From Spirodela intermedia (lineage: Eukaryota; Streptophyta; Magnoliopsida; Alismatales; Araceae): DNA of 64,000 bases. The position numbers and the translations under genes were made by a program. Positions 11,120 through 21,950 of the stretch are shown piece after piece. How positions within the stretch are numbered: the first letter of the stretch is position 1; each line of letters opens with the position of its first letter. Below the pieces are notes generated by a model that made no database searches, had not been told where the DNA came from, and saw only the letters and a list, made by a program, of their open reading frames with translations. The stretch covers positions 1,536,669-1,600,668 of the forward strand of contig LR746276.1 in assembly GCA_902729315.2 (NCBI GenBank), in the 5' to 3' direction.

Positions 11120-11406
11120 GGCTTCAATAGCCTTGTTAGAGTGAAAAATGGCATTTTTTTGAGGTATCATATGAGGAAGAAAATGGCATCATGAGAGTTA
11201 TTTTTTTTGCTAAAAATGGTATTTATATACAGTAAGCAAATGGCATGATCTTGCTGGAATTGGACCTCAATAGCCTTGTTAGAGTAAAAAATGGGATTTT
11301 TTTGAGGTATCATATGAGGAAGAATATGGCATCATGTGAGTTATTTTTTTGCCAAAAAGGGTAATTTGTTATATATATAGTAAGTGAATGGCATCATCTT
11401 GGTGCC
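11096..11406. repeat. Tandem duplication starting in the last codons of the uL18 gene
   Basis: Two full units of about 142-149 bp (11096-11237 and 11238-11386) and the start of a third (11387-11406). Each opens with AATGGCATcATCTT and carries TCAATAGCCTTGTTAGAGT, then TTTTTTTGAGGTATCATATG, then a TATATA run. In the first copy the opening is coding (Asn-Gly-Ile-Ile-Phe-Val-Glu-stop). In the second the stop codon has become TTG. Confidence 0.88.
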
Positions 11407-12025
11407 CATGACTGAAGGTATTTTGGGAAAATGGCACATATAGTGACAGAACAGAATGCTCATTTGAGTCTAATGTTACTAAAAAAAAGGGGTTTCTAGG
11501 TTACTGAAAACCCTAAAAAATATTTTCAGGTACTGAGAGGAGCTTAGTGGGTAAAGAAGACTAGAGAGATCAAGCTGATCCAAGCTGGTACCCACATCAT
11601 GAAGATTTGAGCGTTGACTGGATTTGCTTTTTTAGGGCTTTGGGCTTTTTTAATGAGCCCGGGCCCTCCCTAGTCTGGCCCGGTGGCACTTTTCTGTCGT
11701 AAATAATGAGCGATTTTTCACAGCTAAAGAACTATATTTCTAAGGTGGCATTTACTTGAGAAAGAAATCACCTCAAAAAGTAAGGGTCCGAATTTTACGT
11801 AGACCGCGGTTCAGTGGTCCGCTATTTCGACTGAGTAATTGTGCGCCACGTGGCGAGTGAGATGGACCGGCGGTCCAGTGGTCCGCCCGGGTTTTTCTCC
11901 TCTCGAGATGGAAACGTAGATTTCGGTGGGTCTGAATCTCCGCCGCGCCGCCCTTCTCTCTCCCCGTCCACCCACCCACGCCCGCGCCGCCGCTCCCAAA
12001 TGCTTGTGGTGCTCACTGTCGAATC
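11407..12025. other. Spacer and promoter of the P-class PPR gene
   Basis: AT-rich to about 11630, then a GC block at 11658-11683 containing CCCGGGCCC and GGCCCGG, and a CG-rich leader from about 11840 to the ATG at 12026. I see no gene on either strand; open frames on the minus strand near 11770-12016 have no recognisable content. Confidence 0.5.
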
Positions 12026-14806
12026 ATGCCCCTGAAGCTCCTACCATGTAAGAGCTTCCTCACGAAGTCCAGATCCTTCCTCCTCACCACCATTTCCGCC
12101 GCCGATGCTTTCAGAGCTCACTCCACCACCACCATCACCACCGCCGCCGCCACAGCCGCCTCCTCTTCCCCGCTTTTGAAACCTCCTTTCTCCATTTCCT
12201 CGGCCGCTGGCGCCGACCTCGATGCCGCTCTCATCTCCTCCTCCTTCAAGGAATGGTTTAAGAACGCCTCTACTCACACGGTCTTCGATCGCATCTTCGA
12301 GGTCCTCGCCGCCTGCGCTGACTCTGAGGACTCCACCATCGATCGCGCCCTCTCCGCTCTTTCCCTGCGGCTCGACGAGGCCTTCGTCATCCAGGTTCTC
12401 CACCATTCCCCCAGGCTCTCCGATGCCACCAACAGTTCCAGCGGCAACAACTTCCTCCTCCTCCGGCTCAAGTTCTTCGACTGGGCTGGGAGGCAGCGGG
12501 GTTTCCGACATACCCGCGCCACATACCACGCCATCTTCACGCTCCTCTCTAGAGCCCGCCTCATGTCTGTCATCCACGACTGGCTACAGTCCTTCGCCGC
12601 CACGCGCCAGCAGTTGCCCAATCTCTTCTTCCAGCGCCGCCATATCCGCTTCCACGAGATCCTTGTTGTTGGCTATGCTGTGGCAGGCAAACCGGAGATT
12701 GCACTCCAGGTGTTCGGTCAAATGCGCTTCCAGGGCCTCGACCTCGATGCCTTCTCCTACCATGTGTTACTCAATTCCCTCGTCGAGGAGTCTGCCTTCG
12801 ATGTGGCTGACACCATCTTCTCCCAAATTTCTTCTCGTGGTCTCTACTGTCCCTTCACCTCCTGTATCCGTATAAAGAGCCTCTGCAAGCAGAATCGGCT
12901 GGACGAGGCCATTGCCTTCCTAAGGGAGCTCGACGTGGAGGGCCCGGAGCACCGGTCCATGACTGATCACACCACCGGGATCATCGTCAATGCCCTGTGC
13001 AAGCAGCGGAGGTTTGAAGAGGCGAGCAAGCTCGTGGAGGAGTTGGGGACCGCTCGCACCTATGATGTGTGGATTCGAGACCTAATCGACGCTGGTAGAA
13101 CCAACAGAGCTTTGGATTTCCTCAGTAGCAAGAAGGAATCGGAGGGTTACACGCCGGATGTCGTCTTCTACAACAAACTCTTATGTCAGCTCCTGAGGGA
13201 GAACAAGCTGGATAAAGTCTACGAGGTTCTTGTCGAGATGAGGGATGGGGAAATCGCCCCTGACAAGATCACCATGAACGCTGCTCTCTGCTTCTTCTGC
13301 AAAGCTGGTATGGTCGACGTGGCACTCATGCTCTACAAGTCGAGGATGGAGTTTGGCCTCTCGCCCAACAGCCTGGCCTTCAACAACCTGATCAACGCCC
13401 TCTGTGCTAAGGACGACGTAGATGAAGTTTATCAAATGCTCGAGGATTCTCTGGAACATGGGTATTTCCCTGGGAAGCAGACATTCTGGGTCCTCGTGGG
13501 CGTGCTTTGCCGAAAGGGGAAGCTGGATAAGATGGGGAAGCTGCTCGATGTGGCTTTGCAGAGGGATCCCTCGTCGATGACTCCTGCCTGGTCTCATTAC
13601 ATTGCGGCCTACATAACTGCACTATGCAATGCTAACAGGCCGGAGGAAGGCTATTCGGTGCTGCAGAAGGTCACCACCTCAAAGAATCCCCAGAACAGCT
13701 TCGTATTCACCAGTTTGATTCGTGGGTACATTTTGCTCAGACGGGGCGACATGGTCTGCAAGCTATTTGTGGAAATGCAAGATTGCGGTCACTCCCCAAG
13801 TCGGAGTCTGTACAAGGAAGTCATATGTTTTTTATGTGACATGGGCAGCTACGAGCAGGTGCTGAACTTATTGGAGACCCAACTGTCCCGGCAGAAGCCA
13901 AGCCCTCGAATATGTTACAACTACTTCATCTATGGAACTGGGTGTGCAGAAAAACCCGAGCTGGCAATGGAGGTGCTTCGCCATATGAAGAGTGCTGGGA
14001 TCGAGCCAAATACCGACACTTATATTGTGATGTTGAGCAGTTATTTAAAGAGCCAACGTATTAGTGATGCACTGAATTTTTTCTATGGATTATGCAAGGA
14101 GAGGGGACCCAGCAACAGACTTTACAATCTCCTGATTGCTGGTCTCGCCAAAGCTCAGAAGCTGGATCAGGCCCTTTTCTTCTGGAAGGAAGTTAGGGGT
14201 AAGGGGCTGGTCCCATCCCTCCAATGCTACGAGGAGCTTGTTCTCTCATTCTGCTCTGCTGGTGATTATTATAACTTGATGAAAATTCTTAAGGATTTTG
14301 AGGACACAGGTAGACAAATTTCTCCTTTTATTTGTAATTTGCTGCTATTGCACACTTTGAAGAATCCCCAGCTTCGCCGAACATGGGAACTAGTGACTTC
14401 AAGTGAGGCAGAGGCCAAGTCAGATGGTGTGGAGAGTGAGGCCAAACATTCGAACCGTCTGATGCTTGGCCAGCTTATCTCTGCATTTTCTTGTGGAATT
14501 AGAATCAAAGAACATCTTCATTGTTTGGAAGAAGTGGTTGAGAGGTATTTTCCTGTTGATACCTTCACATACAACATATTGTTGAGAGCGCTTAGTATGG
14601 AAGGGAGAATGGATTATGCATGTGAGTTATTTGATAGAATCAGCAAGAAAGGGCATCAACCAAACCGGTACACATATGACATTATTTTGCACGGCTTGTG
14701 TAAGCAAGGTAAGAAAGAAGAAGCAGAGGTATGGAAGAATAAAATGATATTGAACGGATTTTATCCAACGTGGTACACTGTGGAGTTGTACAACAGCACA
14801 AAGTGA
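12026..14806 (+). CDS. P-class pentatricopeptide repeat protein, organelle-targeted
   Basis: Single exon, 926 aa, starting at ATG 12026 (MPLKLLPCKSFLTKSRSFLL). The first 60 residues are rich in Ser, Thr, Ala and Arg with few acids, as in a mitochondrial or plastid transit peptide. A helical region follows (FKEWFKNAST, FDRIFEVLAACADSEDS, LLLRLKFFDWAGRQRGFRHT), then about 17 PPR units to the end, such as TFWVLVGVLCRKGKLDKMGK, RLYNLLIAGLAKAQKLDQAL and RYTYDIILHGLCKQGKKEEA. There is no E or DYW domain, so it is a P-class protein. These act in processing, stability, splicing or translation of specific organellar RNAs; the target is not readable by eye. The general layout resembles Arabidopsis At1g71210-type proteins, which I offer only as a guess. 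Confidence 0.9.
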   Translation: MPLKLLPCKSFLTKSRSFLLTTISAADAFRAHSTTTITTAAATAASSSPLLKPPFSISSAAGADLDAALISSSFKEWFKNASTHTVFDRIFEVLAACADSEDSTIDRALSALSLRLDEAFVIQVLHHSPRLSDATNSSSGNNFLLLRLKFFDWAGRQRGFRHTRATYHAIFTLLSRARLMSVIHDWLQSFAATRQQLPNLFFQRRHIRFHEILVVGYAVAGKPEIALQVFGQMRFQGLDLDAFSYHVLLNSLVEESAFDVADTIFSQISSRGLYCPFTSCIRIKSLCKQNRLDEAIAFLRELDVEGPEHRSMTDHTTGIIVNALCKQRRFEEASKLVEELGTARTYDVWIRDLIDAGRTNRALDFLSSKKESEGYTPDVVFYNKLLCQLLRENKLDKVYEVLVEMRDGEIAPDKITMNAALCFFCKAGMVDVALMLYKSRMEFGLSPNSLAFNNLINALCAKDDVDEVYQMLEDSLEHGYFPGKQTFWVLVGVLCRKGKLDKMGKLLDVALQRDPSSMTPAWSHYIAAYITALCNANRPEEGYSVLQKVTTSKNPQNSFVFTSLIRGYILLRRGDMVCKLFVEMQDCGHSPSRSLYKEVICFLCDMGSYEQVLNLLETQLSRQKPSPRICYNYFIYGTGCAEKPELAMEVLRHMKSAGIEPNTDTYIVMLSSYLKSQRISDALNFFYGLCKERGPSNRLYNLLIAGLAKAQKLDQALFFWKEVRGKGLVPSLQCYEELVLSFCSAGDYYNLMKILKDFEDTGRQISPFICNLLLLHTLKNPQLRRTWELVTSSEAEAKSDGVESEAKHSNRLMLGQLISAFSCGIRIKEHLHCLEEVVERYFPVDTFTYNILLRALSMEGRMDYACELFDRISKKGHQPNRYTYDIILHGLCKQGKKEEAEVWKNKMILNGFYPTWYTVELYNSTK

Positions 14807-17800
14807 AGGAATGAAACTGATCTTTGTGATGTTGCTTCGATCAGTGTTCTAATCATCGGCGTTCATGGTTCAATTCCTCACAGTAGACATCATAAGCAGG
14901 TTATCCTCGCCCTTTCCAAGCCTTTGATATTTTATACCTGCTTTTGATGTTGTTTTCACAAATAAGATCCATTCCTACTGGACTGAAATATAAGACAGAA
15001 AACTACAGGAATCGTGGGCAGGAATCACTCAAGATGAAAGGAAATTATCCAGATTCACGTAAGAACCCTAAGGTAAATATAAGAACTGTAGGGTCCTCAT
15101 ATTAAACCCAAAACCATTTTCTGTATTTTTGGAGAACCAAATAACAGTTGGCGATTTTTTAAGCAATTTAGCAGTTAAGATATTTAAGCGACTTTAGGGT
15201 TAGTGAATATGCCTGACTTGCATGTGGAACATATGGTGAAAGCACTAGATGGATTAGAACATGTAGATCTTGCAATTCTTTTTCGTCTAACGGTAGATTA
15301 AGGACTAGATCATCAAACGATGAATATGCAAGAGGAAAGGGAGAGGTTCATGAGCACATAAATCTTTGACATCCTGTCAAACTGTCCGCTGCCTCTTTTC
15401 CCATCTTTTTCTATATTTTCTTCTCCGTCTGGCAAAGCATGATTTAGCAAGGTAGGTAATGAAGAATTAGTTGGGTTGAGTTCCCCTGTAGAGAGCAGCT
15501 TACATGGCTCTCACAACGGTTGAATATCGTAGCTCCACCATGGCACCAGACTCCACAGCAGGGCACCTGCAGTTCTCTGGTGCCATCCCACAGCTGGCTT
15601 ACACAACTCCACTGATTTATCATTAAGTAACTTTCCCACCACTTCATCTTCTTCTATATGTTGCTTGATGAGTTTCATCCCTCTCGCTCTCTCTCTCTCT
15701 CTCTCTCCACAGCATCGCGTGCGTGTGCATGCTTCTTTCCTTCTCACCTAGTCACTAGTCTGGTCTTTATCGTATCTTCAGACAGAACCCTCATCAAACA
15801 TGACTAATATAACCGCTCTTAGGAAAATGTTTTGTAGTTCAGGAATTGAAGACAAATGACCTATCTTCATTTAGTTAATTAGCCATCAGACCCACTGCAG
15901 ATCAGCTCAAATTATGACCAGCCAATATCATATACAAATCAGGACGAGAGTTTCCAGTCTTTTCCCATCAAATATTATTGTGTGCCTGTACGGTTCATTG
16001 ATAAACGAGATTCATTTCCACCCTGGTTGAGTTCTTTCTGATAGTTCCGCCTACTAGCTGACAATACATTGACATGTCACCCTTTCCCGCTGGAAATGTT
16101 CCCATCCATTAATGAAATGCCGAAGAAATACGGATACTGCAAATTATTCTTCTTTCCCTGTCTAAATTATTCTGAAAACTTGAATTCTGAACATATTTAA
16201 GTGTAGATCCGCATGACCCTGTTTCTAACAATCTGCAGGTTCTCATTAGAAGGCTGCTGACTATTGCCAATAAGATGAAGAATGTTATTGGAGTATACAC
16301 CAGTTGACAGGGTGATCACAGAAAGGCTCGTTATGAACAAAGACTATGTGGATCAAACAGGAGATTTATACCTCCCCTCCCTCTCAATCATTTATTTTTA
16401 TACCTCAGACAGTTATGGCGGCAGAATCATTCCCCAAGTAATTTAATAACTGATAGGTCTTTATTCAATACCTTTTCCTGAGGTGAAAACTTCTCGAGAA
16501 TTATTTTGTATCCCCTTGGTTTGAGCCTCTAATGTATCTATAACGGGTTCTTTCTCCATGTCACTAACAAATAACTGGCAATTGATCAAAGCAAAATGTT
16601 GTGTGAACAGTTGATGGCAACTGAATAAGAAGGTAGAATTTTTTTCTGAGCTTTGAATTGGACAAAAATATTTTCTACAAACTGAAACCAGGTGTGTCTC
16701 GATGACCTCTCTCTCTCTCTCTCTCTCCCTTCCCCCTCTCTTTCTCTCTTGCTCTGCTTTTGTGAGCGACTGAGTTTTTCTCACAGCCAGATAAAAAGGC
16801 ATTTTGTGCAGGATTTGGAGCATTGGGAGATGAGAGAAAAGATAGCCAGCAGGGAGAATTGGACAAATGCGGAAGGAAATATGGGATGATCACAGTTAGA
16901 GAACTGAAGAGGTATTCATATTCTACTTTGTTGAGGTATGGGCTATGTTTCTGCCACGATGCCTTGTAATAATCATCTTCGTTCATCTCTCAATAATGCT
17001 GGATTTTTTCGCGAAATTGTGAAAAAAAATCTCCCTTTGAAGAACGCAAAAGTTCTTCTCCTTTTCTCTCTATGGATTTACTAGATCTGTTCAGAAGGGC
17101 AGGTGATTTGTTGAATGCCTCTTCACTCAGGGGCTCCTAATCCTGTAAACTTGAGGCTACTGAACCTGGGAGACACTTCCTAGGGCGTCCTCATTAACAT
17201 TAACGTGAAAATTGACATTTTTAGAAGGAGCTGCTCTAAGATTCATACACAGGCCGGCTGTCAGAGGAGTCCATTGTGCTTCAAATTATATTTGCATAAA
17301 GTTAAAACCTGGAGGATCTACTGTACCATATTCGGAAAGAACATGGTACATCCCATACCTTCGTCACAAATTAACTGGTAGTATATCCTTGAGTATCGTT
17401 TATTGATGGGAAATTAATGATTAGTGCTGGAGATTTTTGAAGTCAGCTACATCCCTGTGGCATTTAATTACTCTTTAAAATGGAGTTATCTCTACTATTT
17501 CTGTGTATTTTTCTGAGGCCAATTGGCTCAGTCTCGTCTTTCATTGGATGCAAATGTCGTCATGGGCGATTATCTCTACTATGCTTTGTGTCTGCTGTTT
17601 GTGTTTCACTGCTACTTGATCTACTGGCGCCCCGAATGATTAAGATTTTTTTAAAAAGGTTAGTCAAATTATTTCTGAATTTCAAGTATAGAATCATGAT
17701 CTGGAAAATTATTAGGAAATAGTTAAATCATATTAGGAAAAAACATCATATTCACTTCAATGCCAATTATGTATAGGTATGGGATTTGACTTGGAAGTTT

Positions 17801-19615
17801 CTATCAATCAATCCAAATCATACAACATAAAAATTCCAAATGATTGATAGGAGCTAAGATGACAAAGGTCATGACAGTTCAACTGCTTATACCAGTAGTT
17901 ACATGTAAGATGAGTCTAAACCCTGACATAGCCGAGCTGAATCTCTTACATTTCTCGGAAGCTCACCCGAATTAAGTAAAGAGTTTGGAAAATAAGCTTC
18001 AATGTGACATATCATGATGCAACCATATGCAATTAGAGTAAGTCAACCTAGAACATTCCCCACAGATGAACACTCCCAACCATAGCTACTAAACAAATCA
18101 TGATATGTCATATTCCACTCGAGTTCTTTATTTAGTAAAACAATGGGGATGACTTTCCTGCAAACCTATTTTTGGGGGAAGCAGCAGATGAACCTCTATG
18201 CTAACATTTTTCTAATGGGTTAGATCATCTCAGCCACAACCTTCAACGGGTTAGAGATTCTGTAATCTCGGAACAGCAACCCTCAAAGTCTCCAGGTGTT
18301 CCAACTACTTGTTCTTCATAGTGGCTCACTTGTGCTTGACTCCTTGGCGCGTTTCAGTGTCTGGCGGCCCCCTAATCTTCCACATATTGACACAGACAGT
18401 TTGTAGCAAATCCTTGATGTCACTAGAACAAGAAGATTTCTTACTCGCAAGCTTCAGGGATAATTTCAATGGGCAGAGGAGAAATTTCTCAGCAAGTTGC
18501 TTTTTTCACCGGTCATTGTCAAATAGAACTCATCCAAACTCATTCATTTCGGAAACATACATACATATACATGGCTAGAGTATGTTTCACAACCTCAAAA
18601 CTTACCAAAAATTATTTTTATGAAAGCTTAGATCGAATCAAATATAGCATCATTTTGATGATCAAAAGAATAAAACTAAGATATTGAGGATAAAGATGTT
18701 TATGGCAGATAATCAATAAAAAAATAACAGTATTGTATTGAATAATGGGATTCCATAAGTATCACCCACCAAGCCACCGAAGAAGATGGCTTTTTCTTAA
18801 GTATTGTCAATGTTAGGTTTTTTTTTAAAAAAAAAATTGTAGTTAGGGCCATGATTTTCTGAATTGACCGGAGAGGGGATCGTTTCAGATGATCTGCTCA
18901 TATTGGCGGCATAAAGAATCATACATTACCAGATACAAAGGTGCCCTTATAGAGGAACCCAGAAGAAATCACACAGTTCAACACAGATTGGAAGCTCCTG
19001 TTCACATCTTCTACCCAATCCTTCAGATATTGGCTGCTCAGTAATGCTTGATTCTATGTACGCTTTATGTTTACAAGGGGAATGAATATCCTTTCATTCA
19101 GTATATACACATTCGGAACTATATAGCCAAGGATCAATCAAAAAAAAAAAAACCCAAAACCGGATAGTTTCTAGTCACAACTCTAGAATATAATATTTAA
19201 ACTCTATAGATAATCCTTAATGCATGCCATTCCATCATGCAGAAGAATGCTTGAACCCTACCTAAGACTTACCACAAATAAAAAATAATAAAAATTAAGG
19301 AAATACGACCCAAAACTACGAACAAGCTATTAATACATTCCAATTTAATCAACATTGAAATGTCATGCAAATCTAACGTTATATTCAAAAGAAGAAAAAA
19401 AATGGGTTAAAAATGACGGTAACTATGATGAATAATGGGAAAGAAAGTGACTTACTAACATGAGAAAGCAAACTAGTACATGACTAATAGTTGAGCTCAA
19501 AGTGTAAGTATACGCAGGAATGAAGTCTAGTTTGAACGATAAGCGGCTGAGATAAACTAGAGAAATCATACCGAAAAAGGGTACAGAAGAAAAAGTAGCA
19601 GAACTCGAAGAGTTG
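14807..19615. other. Long AT-rich spacer, no recognised gene
   Basis: About 4.8 kb. It holds the 3' region of the PPR gene, (CT)n tracts at about 15680-15710 and 16707-16735, a short hairpin at 15541-15585, and a 14-bp perfect inverted repeat at 18005-18018 / 18097-18110. The 17880-18580 part has the look of old transposon sequence but shows no gag, pol or terminal motif I can name. Only short open frames are present, without domain signatures. Confidence 0.5.
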
Positions 19616-20280
19616 TATACCTCGCGGGGCGTTGTCTAGACGCGGAAAGAAGAACTCGAAGGCCTCAGTATCATGGCCCAGTATGGTGGAGGAGCGGGCT
19701 GCGGGAAGGGGGGAGTCTTGCATTGAAGAAGAACCACCGTACCTGTCTGCCTGCCCGGGCAGGACTGGCGAGCACAGGGAGAAGCCCAAGACGAAACAGA
19801 CCCTGCGACCGACGGCTGATCCGGCGGTGTGACGGTCCTAGCGCAGAGGAAAGAGGTTTCGTGCGCGGAACTGCACCGCCGACAGGATGCCGCGCAGTGG
19901 TGCGTGGGGGCATGCGCAGCGGCACGGGTGGACATTCGCGGCGCGCGTTTAGGCACGGCGGCATGTGTGCGTGCATGTGCGGGCGCTCCGCCTTTACGAG
20001 ACGGGGTTGAGGGAAGTGTCCCACGGATCTCGAAAGCCGCTGCCACAACGTGGCGCGACAGCGGCAAGGGACGGCAGGGGCGGCGAGCGTGCGGAGGCGC
20101 ACGGTGGCGGCACGGCGAACATTGTCGGCGCATGCGCGGAGGCGCGCAGCACCGTGCGACGTGATGCGGCTTGCGGAGCCACTATGTGGCCAGCATGGTG
20201 CAGCAACTGCACTTACGAGGAGGTGGGAACGCCCATAGCTCTGGGGAGAGAGAGAGAGAGAGAAAGAGAGAGAGTCTGAT
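19616..20280. other. GC-rich island downstream of the LEA gene, function unknown
   Basis: An abrupt switch from AT-rich to strongly GC-rich, CpG-dense sequence over about 620 bp, ending in a (GA)n tract at 20245-20275 and falling back to AT-rich after 20280. Open frames exist on both strands, as expected from composition, but none has an ATG together with a recognisable protein pattern. It could be a decayed exon, a CpG-rich transposon piece or an unannotated transcript. Confidence 0.4.
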
Positions 20281-20428
20281 AAATCTGCCACACATCGAAA
20301 ACTAATTTCTACGCGCATAAAAATTCGATTAAAAAATTTTATGTTCTTCTGTTTGGAATGAGCAAAGAAGGTGAGCTCGGAATTTAAGACTCTTTCGATT
20401 ATTTGTCTTAACAGGTATTCCGGCTCGC

Positions 20429-20848
20429 TCATGCCCGGCGTCTGGACAACAGCCTCCGCCGCAGATCGGCCGCGTCGACCTCGGGGGCGCCATTCGCTGG
20501 CCGGTAGTATCCCGTAGCTGGGTCGGGCACCCACGAGGACGACAGCGCCGGCACCGTTGCCGTCGCCGGCGAGTCCGCCGCCGCCGCGCTGCTCATGCTC
20601 TTGCCCTTTGGTGACGCCAGCGCCTTCTCCTCCACCTTCCTAGCCACCGCCGCTGCCGCCGAGTAACCTCGCCTGTGAGAGTGCAACACAGACGACGATG
20701 AGCACTCGAGGAAAAGGAGATCCTCTCTCTACCCAGTTAGCCGAAGTGCAGGAAAGATGGCCGGAAATGTATACCTGCTGACGAGAAGCCCGGCACCTTC
20801 GGAGATCGCGACGGCGAGGCGGGCCGCGTGGGAAAGAGATTGAGCCAT
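20429..20848 (-). CDS. LEA_3 family protein (SAG21/LEA5-like), mitochondrial, 2 exons
   Basis: Exon 1 is 20848-20775 (MAQSLSHAARLAVAISEGAG), donor AGCAG/gtata, phase 2. Exon 2 is 20672-20429. The product is 105 aa. The N-terminus is an amphipathic, Arg-containing leader ending in SRRGYSAAAA, and the second half has the family signature SSWVPDPATGYYRP (residues 70-83) followed by EVDAADLRRRLL. Both the two-exon structure with the junction just before RGYS and the signature are typical of LEA_3 proteins such as SAG21 (AtLEA5), stress- and senescence-induced small mitochondrial proteins involved in oxidative stress tolerance. A TATATAAG box and ACGT-core elements upstream fit stress control. Confidence 0.9.
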
Positions 20849-21260
20849 CCGAGCGGCGGGAAGAGAGAGAAGATGGGCAAGGAGAGATGGGCAGAGAGAG
20901 AAGGAGAAGAGAAAGATTAGAGAATAAGCAAGCTGATGCTCCTCCTCCTTCCAGTGTCGACTCACATCCTGATTGGGGGAACTTATATAAGTGAAGGCGG
21001 TGACCGCCGCCGGGGGGCGGCGAAGACGTGGCGAGAGATGATGGGTGAGAAAAGGAGGCGCATGCGCCGCCCCCGCCGCCTACCTGTCTTCCTCGCTCTC
21101 ACCTCCGGAAGACACGCAGAAGCCGCCCTTTGACCTGTTCAGCGATCGCCACATCGTCAATGCCGGTCGGCCGGACTACTACTCCGTCTTCGCCATCTAC
21201 ATTGACCGGAGACTCCACCTCACTTGTTCCCGGGTCTACGGGAGCACGTGTCGACGAGAA
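20849..21260 (-). promoter_or_regulatory. Promoter of the LEA_3 gene with TATA box and ABRE-like sites
   Basis: Read on the minus strand, a TATATAAG box lies at 20983-20990, about 135 bp before the ATG. An ABRE/G-box core ACGTGGC is at 21026-21032, and CACGTGTCG is near 21245-21253. These ACGT elements are known binding sites for ABA-response bZIP factors, and LEA genes are common targets. Actual use is inferred. Confidence 0.55.
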
Positions 21261-21573
21261 ATGGTGCAAAAGGTCGGAAACGTCAAGACAAGGCAGGCGA
21301 CCGTTTTTCTGTCTTTTTCCGTTGTCTTAGTTCTTCTTCGGGGCTACTAATGGGCCTCCCCATTAGTATATATTATATGATATTGGGCTTTTATTGGCCA
21401 TGTATTATTTTGGGCCCCACCACCTTCTCTGGTTTGGCCCAAATAAATCATAAGGGGACGAACGTGGGCCTATGAAGTCCTCAATTAGTTCATAAGTTTA
21501 AATTTTAAAATATATTTATGTAAATTTAATAAATATACCCAAATTTATCTGTACTAGAAAGAATAATTTAATT

Positions 21574-21950
21574 CACTGACATTCCATATGAATTATGAAA
21601 TGGGTTTATTTCAAAGTAAAATAATTTCATACTATCTGAATCCCAATTTGAAAACGATACACGTTCTAAGACCGTGATTTAATTTAAGTGATTAATAATT
21701 TAATTGTATTCATAATCATAAATAAAATTTCCTTATTTTTGGAACTTGAGAAATATATTTCACTACTATTCCATATAAATGACGGAATGGGTTTATTTCA
21801 AAGTAAAAGAATTTCATGGTAACGATATTAAGAGTCCTAAGTCCGTGATTTATTTAAGTTATAATGCTTAATTTTATTCATAATCCTAAATAAAAATTCC
21901 TTATTTTTGGAACTTGATAAATATATTAACATGAATATCGTTTAAATTTG
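21574..21950. repeat. Tandem duplication, period about 188 bp, AT-rich
   Basis: Two diverged copies begin at about 21574 and 21762. Both contain CACT.ac ATTCCATAT, then GGGTTTATTTCAAAGTAAAA, then CCGTGATTTA, ATTCATAATC and TTCCTTATTTTTGGAACTTG in the same order. Confidence 0.85.

Noticed and set aside
15553-15573. Resemblance to miR164 (AGCAGGGCAC core)
   Set aside because: Only about 14 of 21 bases fit, and no complementary arm lies within precursor distance.
19671-20534. 287-codon minus-strand open frame across the GC island and the LEA 3' end
   Set aside because: No ATG-supported conserved protein; low-complexity Arg/Pro/Ala content; overlaps the real LEA_3 frame in another phase.
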